A stretch of 64,000 nucleotides of DNA from Auanema rhodensis (lineage: Eukaryota; Nematoda; Chromadorea; Rhabditida; Rhabditidae): positions 2,232,001 through 2,296,000 of the forward strand of contig OZ059898.1 of the NCBI GenBank assembly GCA_964057225.1. The letters run 5' to 3'. Position numbers and translations under genes: made by a program. The notes beneath the pieces are model-generated. The model was given only the letters and a program-made list of their open reading frames with translations, did not search any database and was not told where the DNA came from. Below, piece by piece: positions 1 to 9,126 of this stretch (its first letter is position 1; every line of letters starts with the position of its first letter).

Positions 1-22
1 CAATGTAGTATAGTGCATTCGA

Positions 23-81
23 TGCGGATTTTTAAGCTGCGTCGATCTGTGTTATCAGATTTGCGCTAGCTTAAAAATGCA
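23..81. other. 59-bp composite inverted repeat (m23-81), present in every copy
   Basis: The arms pair in four steps around a centre at m52/53. TGC m23-25 pairs with GCA m79-81. The 11-bp arm ATTTTTAAGCT m28-38 pairs with AGCTTAAAAAT m68-78. GCG m39-41 pairs with CGC m64-66, and ATCTG m45-49 with CAGAT m56-60. Unpaired bases are GG m26-27, m42-44, the loop m50-55, m61-63 and T67. That gives 22 base pairs in 59 bases, enough for a cruciform or a hairpin RNA. Coordinates are for M1; add the monomer start minus 1 for other copies. Dyad symmetry is reported for several centromeric satellites; a role here is inference. Confidence 0.9.
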
Positions 82-95
82 CCGAGATATCAACT

Positions 96-117
96 GATAT
101 AAGTTCACACTTATATC
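96..117. other. 22-bp hairpin (m96-117), 9-bp perfect stem
   Basis: GATATAAGT (m96-104) is the exact reverse complement of ACTTATATC (m109-117), with the four-base loop TCAC between. It begins 14 bases after the 59-bp dyad, so both could fold together. The substitutions seen inside it are c108a, which lengthens the stem to 10 bp around a two-base loop; a102t alone; and a102t with t111a, which restores pairing. It is present in all copies; coordinates are for M1. Confidence 0.9.
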
Positions 118-225
118 CTCGATTTTCACCCTGAAGATTTAATTTTTTTGTTGAATAACATTGTCCATCGTCTTTGCCTTGAAAAAAGGAATCTAAAAAC
201 ATCTACTTTTTGCTAAATTATTTTG

Positions 226-246
226 AAATTTTTCGAAAAAATTTTT
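226..246. other. A/T-tract palindrome centred on TTCGAA (m226-246)
   Basis: TTTTTCGAAAAA (m229-240) is a perfect 12-bp palindrome. Allowing one extra A it extends to AAATTTTT-CG-AAAAAATTT and is followed by T5. The central bases m232-235 are the most variable small site of the monomer: TTCG, TTTG, TCTG, TCTA and CCTA forms all occur. The palindrome is therefore not conserved as such, unlike the m23-81 dyad. Coordinates are for M1. Confidence 0.8.
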
Positions 247-267
247 GTCAAAATGTTTTTGGAAGCA

Positions 268-295
268 ATGTTGAGTGTACATGGAAACTCAACAT
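268..295. other. Inverted repeat with 9-bp arms and 10-base spacer (m268-295)
   Basis: ATGTTGAGT (m268-276) is the reverse complement of ACTCAACAT (m287-295); the spacer is GTACATGGAA. The surrounding 90 bases (about m245-335) are among the most invariant of the monomer. Arm-breaking substitutions do occur: g273a in M38, M41 and M45, t295a in M58, and c293a in M115 and M122. Coordinates are for M1. Confidence 0.85.
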
Positions 296-3200
296 ACACT
301 AATGCATCATTTTTCAAACGATCATAACTAATTTTTGTATTAAGCGTTTCTCAATGTAGTATAGTGCATTCGATGCGGATTTTTAAGCTGCGTCGATCTG
401 TGTTATCAGATTTGCGCTAGCTTAAAAATGCACCGAGATATCAACTGATATAAGTTCAAACTTATATCCTCGATTTTCACCCTGAAGAATTAATTTTTTT
501 GTTGAATAACATTGTCCATCGTCTTTGCCTTGAAAAAAGGAATCTAAAAACATCTACTTTTTGCTAAATTATTTTGAAATTTTTCGAAAAAATTTTTGTC
601 AAAATGTTTTTGGAAGCAATGTTGAGTGTACATGGAAACTCAACATACACTAATGCATCATTTTTCAAACGATCATAACTAATTTTTGTATTAAGCGTTT
701 CTCAATGTAGTATAGTGCATTCGATGCGGATTTTTAAGCTGCGTCGATCTGTGTTATCAGATTTGCGCTAGCTTAAAAATGCACCGAGATATAAACTGAT
801 ATAAGTTCACACTTATATCCTCGATTTTCACCCAGAAGATTTAATTTTTTCGTTGAATAACATTGTCCATCGTCTTTGCCTTGTAAAATGGAATCTAAAA
901 ACATCTACTTTTTGCTAAATTATTTGGAAATTTTTCGAAAAAATTTTTGTCAAAATGTTTTTGGAAGCAATGTTGAGTGTACATGGAAACTCAACATACA
1001 CTAATGCATCATTTTTCAAACGATCATAACTAATTTTTGTATTAAGCGTTTCTCAATGTAGTATAGTGCATTCGATGCGGATTTTTAAGCTGCGTCGATC
1101 TGTGTTATCAGATTTGCGCTAGCTTAAAAATGCACCGAGATATCAACTGATATAAGTTCAAACTTATATCCTCGATTTTCACCCTGAAGAATTAATTTTT
1201 TTGTTGAATAACATTGTCCATCGTCTTTGCCTTGGAAAAAGGAATCTAAAAACATCTACTTTTTGCTAAATTATTTTGAAATTTTTCGAAAAAATTTTTG
1301 TCAAAATGTTTTTGGAAGCAATGTTGAGTGTACATGGAAACTCAACATACACTAATGCATCATTTTTCAAACGATCATAACTAATTTTTGTATTAAGCGT
1401 TTCTCAATGTAGTATAGTGCATTCGATGCGGATTTTTAAGCTGCGTCGATCTGTGTTATCAGATTTGCGCTAGCTTAAAAATGCACCGAGATATCAACTG
1501 ATATAAGTTCACACTTATATCCTCGATTTTCACCCTGAAGATTTAATTTTTTCGTTGAATAACATTGTCCATCGTCTTTGCCTTGAAAAATGGAATCTAA
1601 AAACATCTACTTTTTGCTAAATTATTTTGAAATTTTTCGAAAAAATTTTTGTCAAAATGTTTTTGGAAGCAATGTTGAGTGTACATGGAAACTCAACATA
1701 CACTAATGCATCATTTTTCAAACGATCATAACTAATTTTTGTATTAAGAGTTTCTCAATGTAGTATAGTGCATTCGATGCGGATTTTTAAGCTGCGTCGA
1801 TCTGTGTTATCAGATTTGCGCTAGCTTAAAAATGCACCGAGATATCAACTGATATAAGTTCACACTTATATCCTCGATTTTCACCCTGAAGATTTAATTT
1901 TTTTGTTGAATAACATTGTCCATCGTCTTTGCCTTGAAAAAAGGAATCTAAAAACATCTACTTTTTGCTAAATTATTTTGAAATTTTTCGAAAAAATTTT
2001 TGTCAAAATGTTTTTGGAAGCAATGTTGAGTGTACATGGAAACTCAACATACACTAATGCATCATTTTTCAAACGATCATAACTAATTTTTGTATTAAGC
2101 GTTTCTCAATGTAGTATAGTGCATTCGATGCGGATTTTTAAGCTGCGTCGATCTGTGTTATCAGATTTGCGCTAGCTTAAAAATGCACCGAGATATAAAC
2201 TGATATAAGTTCACACTTATATCCTCGATTTTCACCCAGAAGATTTAATTTTTTCGTTGAATAACATTGTCCATCGTCTTTGCCTTGTAAAATGGAATCT
2301 AAAAACATCTACTTTTTGCTAAATTATTTTGAAATTTTTCGAAAAAATTTTTGTCAAAATGTTTTTGGAAGCAATGTTGAGTGTACATGGAAACTCAACA
2401 TACACTAATGCATCATTTTTCAAACGATCATAACTAATTTTTGTATTAAGCGTTTCTCAATGTAGTATAGTGCATTCGATGCGGATTTTTAAGCTGCGTC
2501 GATCTGTGTTATCAGATTTGCGCTAGCTTAAAAATGCACCGAGATATCAACTGATATAAGTTCAAACTTATATCCTCGATTTTCACCCTGAAGAATTAAT
2601 TTTTTTGTTGAATAACATTGTCCATCGTCTTTGCCTTGAAAAAAGGAAACTAAAAACATCTACTTTTTGCTAAATTATTTTGAAATTTTTCGAAAAAATT
2701 TTTGTCAAAATGTTTTTGGAAGCAATGTTGAGTGTACATGGAAACTCAACATACACTAATGCATCATTTTTCAAACGATCATAACTAATTTTTGTATTAA
2801 GCGTTTCTCAATGTAGTATAGTGCATTCGATGCGGATTTTTAAGCTGCGTCGATCTGTGTTATCAGATTTGCGCTAGCTTAAAAATGCACCGAGATATAA
2901 ACTGATATAAGTTCACACTTATATCCTCGATTTTCACCCAGAAGATTTAATTTTTTCGTTGAATAACATTGTCCATCGTCTTTGCCTTGTAAAATGGAAT
3001 CTAAAAACATCTACTTTTTGCTAAATTATTTTGAAATTTTTCGAAAAAATTTTTGTCAAAATGTTTTTGGAAGCAATGTTGAGTGTACATGGAAACTCAA
3101 CATACACTAATGCATCATTTTTCAAACGATCATAACTAATTTTTGTATTAAGCGTTTCTCAATGTAGTATAGTGCATTCGATGCGGATTTTTAAGCTGCG

Positions 3201-3861
3201 TCGATCTGTGTTATCAGATTTGCGCTAGCTTAAAAATGCACCGAGATATCAACTGATATAAGTTCACACTTATATCCTCGATTTTCACCCTGAAGATTTA
3301 ATTTTTTCGTTGAATAACATTGTCCATCGTCTTTGCCTTGAAAAATGGAATCTAAAAACATCTACTTTTTGCTAAATTATTTTGAAATTTTTCGAAAAAA
3401 TTTTTGTCAAAATGTTTTTGGAAGCAATGTTGAGTGTACATGGAAACTCAACATACACTAATGCATCATTTTTCAAACGATCATAACTAATTTTTGTATT
3501 AAGAGTTTCTCAATGTAGTATAGTGCATTCGATGCGGATTTTTAAGCTGCGTCGATCTGTGTTATCAGATTTGCGCTAGCTTAAAAATGCACCGTGATAT
3601 CAACTGATATAAGTTCACACTTATATCCTCGATTTTCACCCTGAAGAATTAATTTTTTCGTTGAATAACATTGTCCATCGTCTTTGCCTTGAAAAATGGA
3701 ATCTAAAAACATCTACTTTTTGCTAAATTATTTTGAAATTTTTCGAAAAAATTTTTGTCAAAATGTTTTTGGAAGCAATGTTGAGTGTACATGGAAACTC
3801 AACATACACTAATGCATCATTTTTCAAACGATCATAACTAATTTTTGTATTAAGCGTTTCT

Positions 3862-5265
3862 CAATGTAGTATAGTGCATTCGATGCGGATTTTTAAGCTG
3901 CGTCGATCTGTGTTATCAGATTTGCGCTAGCTTAAAAATGCACCGAGATATCAACTGATATAAGTTCAAACTTATATCCTCGATTTTCACCCTGAAGAAT
4001 TAATTTTTTTGTTGAATAACATTGTCCATCGTCTTTGCCTTGAAAAAAGGAATCTAAAAACATCTACTTTTTGCTAAATTATTTTGAAATTTTCTGAAAA
4101 AATTTTTGTCAAAATGTTTTTGGAAGCAATGTTGAGTGTACATGGAAACTCAACATACACTAATGCATCATTTTTCAAACGATCATAACTAATTTTTGTA
4201 TTAAGCGTTTCTCAATGTAGTATAGTGCATTCGATGCGGATTTTTAAGCTGCGTCGATCTGTGTTATCAGATTTGCGCTAGCTTAAAAATGCACCGAGAT
4301 ATCAACTGATATAAGTTCACACTTATATCCTCGATTTTCACCCTGAAGATTTAATTTTTTCGTTGAATAACATTGTCCATCGTCTTTGCCTTGAAAAATG
4401 GAATCTAAAAACATCTACTTTTTGCTAAATTTTTTTGAAATTTTTCGAAAAAATTTTTGTCAAAATGTTTTTGGAAGCAATGTTGAGTGTACATGGAAAC
4501 TCAACATACACTAATGCATCATTTTTCAAACGATCATAACTAATTTTTGTATTAAGCGTTTTTCAATGTAGTATAGTGCATTCGATGCGGATTTTTAAGC
4601 TGCGTCGATCTGTGTTATCAGATTTGCGCTAGCTTAAAAATGCACCGAGATATCAACTGATATAAGTTCACACTTATATCCTCGATTTTCACCCTGAAGA
4701 ATTAATTTTTTTGTTGAATAACATTGTCCATCGTCTTTGCCTTGAAAAAAGGAATCTAAAAACATCTACTTTTTGCTAAATTATTTTGAAATTTTTCGAA
4801 AAAATTTTTGTCAAAATGTTTTTGGAAGCAATGTTGAGTGTACATGGAAACTCAACATACACTAATGCATCATTTTTCAAACGATCATAACTTATTTTTG
4901 TATTAAGCGTTTCTCAATGTATTATAGTGCATTCGATGCGGATTTTTAAGCTGCGTCGATCTGTGTTATCAGATTTGCGCTAGCTTAAAAATGCACCGTG
5001 AAATCAACTGATATAAGTTCACACTTATATCCTCGATTTTCACCCTGAAGAATTAATGTTTTCGTTGAATAACATTGTCAATCGTCTTTGCCTTGAAAAA
5101 AGGAATCTAAAAACATCTACTTTTTGCTAAATTATTTTGAAATTTTTCGAAAAAATTTTTGTCAAAATGTTTTTGGAAGCAATGTTGAGTGTACATGGAA
5201 ACTCAACATACACTAATGCATCATTTTTCAAACGATCATAACTAATTTTTGTATTAAGCGTTTCT
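3862..5265 (+). repeat. Higher-order unit M12-M15, 4 monomers, first copy
   Basis: Four distinguishable monomers in order. M12 has c108a and TCTG at m232-235. M13 has t138, t187, an A-to-T change giving a T7 run near m215-221, and GCGTTTTTC at its end. M14 has CATAACTTATT at its end. M15 has GTATTAT at m5-11, GTGAAATC near m84-91, AATGTTTTCG at m141-150 and GTCAATCG at m163-170. The same order recurs at 5266-7020 with one monomer doubled. Confidence 0.88.
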
Positions 5266-7020
5266 CAATGTAGTATAGTGCATTCGATGCGGATTTTTAA
5301 GCTGCGTCGATCTGTGTTATCAGATTTGCGCTAGCTTAAAAATGCACCGAGATATCAACTGATATAAGTTCAAACTTATATCCTCGATTTTCACCCTGAA
5401 GAATTAATTTTTTTGTTGAATAACATTGTCCATCGTCTTTGCCTTGAAAAAAGGAATCTAAAAACATCTACTTTTTGCTAAATTATTTTGAAATTTTCTG
5501 AAAAAATTTTTGTCAAAATGTTTTTGGAAGCAATGTTGAGTGTACATGGAAACTCAACATACACTAATGCATCATTTTTCAAACGATCATAACTAATTTT
5601 TGTATTAAGCGTTTCTCAATGTAGTATAGTGCATTCGATGCGGATTTTTAAGCTGCGTCGATCTGTGTTATCAGATTTGCGCTAGCTTAAAAATGCACCG
5701 AGATATCAACTGATATAAGTTCACACTTATATCCTCGATTTTCACCCTGAAGATTTAATTTTTTCGTTGAATAACATTGTCCATCGTCTTTGCCTTGAAA
5801 AATGGAATCTAAAAACATCTACTTTTTGCTAAATTTTTTTGAAATTTTTCGAAAAAATTTTTGTCAAAATGTTTTTGGAAGCAATGTTGAGTGTACATGG
5901 AAACTCAACATACACTAATGCATCATTTTTCAAACGATCATAACTAATTTTTGTATTAAGCGTTTTTCAATGTAGTATAGTGCATTCGATGCGGATTTTT
6001 AAGCTGCGTCGATCTGTGTTATCAGATTTGCGCTAGCTTAAAAATGCACCGAGATATCAACTGATATAAGTTCACACTTATATCCTCGATTTTCACCCTG
6101 AAGATTTAATTTTTTCGTTGAATAACATTGTCCATCGTCTTTGCCTTGAAAAATGGAATCTAAAAACATCTACTTTTTGCTAAATTTTTTTGAAATTTTT
6201 CGAAAAAATTTTTGTCAAAATGTTTTTGGAAGCAATGTTGAGTGTACATGGAAACTCAACATACACTAATGCATCATTTTTCAAACGATCATAACTAATT
6301 TTTGTATTAAGCGTTTTTCAATGTAGTATAGTGCATTCGATGCGGATTTTTAAGCTGCGTCGATCTGTGTTATCAGATTTGCGCTAGCTTAAAAATGCAC
6401 CGAGATATCAACTGATATAAGTTCACACTTATATCCTCGATTTTCACCCTGAAGAATTAATTTTTTTGTTGAATAACATTGTCCATCGTCTTTGCCTTGA
6501 AAAAAGGAATCTAAAAACATCTACTTTTTGCTAAATTATTTTGAAATTTTTCGAAAAAATTTTTGTCAAAATGTTTTTGGAAGCAATGTTGAGTGTACAT
6601 GGAAACTCAACATACACTAATGCATCATTTTTCAAACGATCATAACTTATTTTTGTATTAAGCGTTTCTCAATGTATTATAGTGCATTCGATGCGGATTT
6701 TTAAGCTGCGTCGATCTGTGTTATCAGATTTGCGCTAGCTTAAAAATGCACCGTGAAATCAACTGATATAAGTTCACACTTATATCCTCGATTTTCACCC
6801 TGAAGAATTAATGTTTTCGTTGAATAACATTGTCAATCGTCTTTGCCTTGAAAAAAGGAATCTAAAAACATCTACTTTTTGCTAAATTATTTTGAAATTT
6901 TTCGAAAAAATTTTTGTCAAAATGTTTTTGGAAGCAATGTTGAGTGTACATGGAAACTCAACATACACTAATGCATCATTTTTCAAACGATCATAACTAA
7001 TTTTTGTATTAAGCGTTTCT
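5266..7020 (+). repeat. Higher-order unit M16-M20, 5-monomer derivative of M12-M15
   Basis: M16 matches M12, M17 and M18 both match M13, M19 matches M14 and M20 matches M15, including all private marks. The unit therefore differs from 3862-5265 by tandem duplication of one monomer, which is what unequal exchange in register would give. Confidence 0.88.
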
Positions 7021-8775
7021 CAATGTAGTATAGTGCATTCGATGCGGATTTTTAAGCTGCGTCGATCTGTGTTATCAGATTTGCGCTAGCTTAAAAATGC
7101 ACCGAGATATCAACTGATATAAGTTCACACTTATATCCTCGTTTTTCACCCTGAAGAATTAATTTTTTCGTTGAATAACATTGTCCATCGTCTTTGCCTT
7201 GAAAAAAGGAATCTAAAAACATCTACTTTTTGCTAAATTATTTTGAAATTTTTCGAAAAAATTTTTGTCAAAATGTTTTTGGAAGCAATGTTGAGTGTAC
7301 ATGGAAACTCAACATACACTAATGCATCATTTTTCAAACGATCATAACTAATTTTTGTATTAAGCGTTTCTCAATGTAGTATAGTGCATTCGATGCGGAT
7401 TTTTAAGCTGCGTCGATCTGTGTTATCAGATTTGCGCTAGCTTAAAAATGCACCGAGATATCAACTGATATAAGTTCACACTTATATCCTCGATTTTCAC
7501 CCTGTAGAATTAATTTTTTCGTTGAATAACATTGTCCATCGTCTTTGCCTTGAAAAAAGGAATCTATAAACATCTACTTTTTGCTAAATTATTTTGAAAT
7601 TTTTCGAAAAAATTTTTGTCAAAATGTTTTTGGAAGCAATGTTGAGTGTACATGGAAACTCAACATACACTAATGCATCATTTTTCAAACGATCATAACT
7701 AATTTTTGTATTAAGCGTTTCTCAATGTAGTATAGTGCATTCGATGCGGATTTTTAAGCTGCGTCGATCTGTGTTATCAGATTTGCGCTAGCTTAAAAAT
7801 GCACCGAGATATCAACTGATATAAGTTCACACTTATATCCTCGATTTTGACCCTGAAGAATTAATTTTTTCGTTGAATAACATTGTCCATCGTCTTTGCC
7901 TTGAAAAAAGGAATCTAAAAACATCTACTTTTTGCTAAATTATTTTGAAATTTTTCGAAAAAATTTTTGTCAAAATGTTTTTGGAAGCAATGTTGAGTGT
8001 ACATGGAAACTCAACATACACTAATGCATCATTTTTCAAACGATCATAACTAATTTTTGTATTAAGCGTTTCTCAATGTAGTATAGTGCATTCGATGCGG
8101 ATTTTTAAGCTGCGTCGATTTGTGTTATCAGATTTGCGCTAGCTTAAAAATGCACCGAGATATCAACTGATATAAGTTCACACTTATATCCTCGATTTTC
8201 ACCCTGAAGAATTAATTTTTTCGTTGAATAACATTGTCCATCGTCTTTGCCTTGAAAAAAGGAATCTAAAAACATCTACTTTTTGCTAAATTATTTTGAA
8301 ATTTTTCGAAAAAAGTTTTGTCAAAATGTTTTTGGAAGCAATGTTGAGTGTACATGGAAACTCAACATACACTAATGCATCATTTTTCAAACGATCATAA
8401 CTAATTTTTGTATTAAGCGTTTCTCAATGTATTATAGTGCATTCGATGCGGATTTTTAAGCTGCGTCGATCTGTGTTATCAGATTTGCGCTAGCTTAAAA
8501 ATGCACCGTGAAATCAACTGATATAAGTTCACACTTATATCCTCGATTTTCACCCTGAAGAATTAATGTTTTCGTTGAATAACATTGTCCATCGTCTTTG
8601 CCTTGAAAAAAGGAATCTAAAAACATCTACTTTTTGCTAAATTATTTTGAAATTTTTCGAAAAAATTTTTGTCAAAATGTTTTTGGAAGCAATGTTGAGT
8701 GTACATGGAAACTCAACATACACTAATGCATCATTTTTCAAACGATCATAACTAATTTTTGTATTAAGCGTTTCT
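7021..8775 (+). repeat. Block M21-M25, consensus-like monomers ending in an M15/M20-type copy
   Basis: M21-M24 are close to consensus with private single changes: a122t in M21, GTAGAATT in M22, g127 in M23, and c47t plus AAAAAAGTTTTG in M24. M25 again carries the GTATTAT, GTGAAATC and AATGTTTTCG marks of M15 and M20 but keeps GTCCATCG. The M20-to-M25 spacing of five monomers continues the previous periodicity. Confidence 0.8.
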
Positions 8776-9126
8776 CAATGTAGTATAGTGCATTCGATGC
8801 GGATTTTTAAGCTGCGTCGATCTGTGTTATCAGATTTGCGCTAGCTTAAAAATGCACCGAGATATCAACTGATATAAGTTCACACTTATATCCTCGATTT
8901 TCACCCTGAAGAATTAATTTTTTCGTTGAATAACATTGTCCATCGTCTTTGCCTTGAAAAAAGGAATCTAAAAACATCTACTTTTTGCTAAATTATTTTG
9001 AAATTTTCTGAAAAAATTTTTGTCAAAATGTTTTTGGAAGCAATGTTGAGTGTACATGGAAACTCAACATACACTAATGCATCATTTTTCAAACGATCAT
9101 AACTAATTTTTGTATTAAGCGTTTCT
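8776..9126 (+). repeat. Single consensus-like monomer M26
   Basis: It carries C149 and the TCTG form of m232-235, and lies between the five-monomer periodicity on its left and the remote-duplicate block on its right. Confidence 0.9.

Larger units (their letters stand above)
1..351 (+). repeat. Reference monomer M1 of the 351-bp satellite
   Basis: This copy defines the coordinates m1-m351. It has 109 G+C bases (31%) and many T and A runs of five to seven (for example m29-33, m73-77, m143-149, m182-187, m236-246, m256-260, m310-314, m332-336), which should favour curvature and nucleosome positioning. It holds three inverted repeats (annotated separately) and 11 CpG. The commonest copies differ from M1 by A at m138 and often C at m149. 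351 is 3 x 117, so any frame is kept from copy to copy, but every frame is stopped in ordinary copies. No convincing internal half-repeat of about 175 bp was seen. Confidence 0.97.
1..3861 (+). repeat. Block M1-M11: alternating c91a/t132a and c108a monomer types
   Basis: M3, M7 and M9 share c91a, t132a, t138, a182t and a187t. M2, M4 and M8 carry c108a and lie next to them, giving alternation of the two types (M2-M3-M4 and M7-M8-M9). M5 and M10 share t138, t187 and c345a and are five monomers apart. M1 and M6, also five apart, share the rare combination of t138 with the GAAAAAAGG form. M11 carries a85t. This suggests an old five-monomer periodicity, scrambled by later exchange. Confidence 0.75.

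Noticed and set aside
85-120. TATA-like promoter in the ATATAAG / TTATATC segment
   Set aside because: These bases are the arms of the m96-117 hairpin. No initiator, downstream element or gene supports a promoter, and TATA-like strings are expected at 31% GC.
87-122. Possible hammerhead ribozyme, as found in some animal satellites
   Set aside because: CTGATATAAG resembles the start of the hammerhead core, but the conserved CTGATGA and a paired GAAA core element are not in the required arrangement. The hairpin is a simple stem-loop.
1-351. Internal half-repeat of about 175 bp (dimeric origin of the monomer)
   Set aside because: Comparing the two halves shows only short AT-rich resemblances (for example around m28-41 and m330-346), no more than expected from composition.
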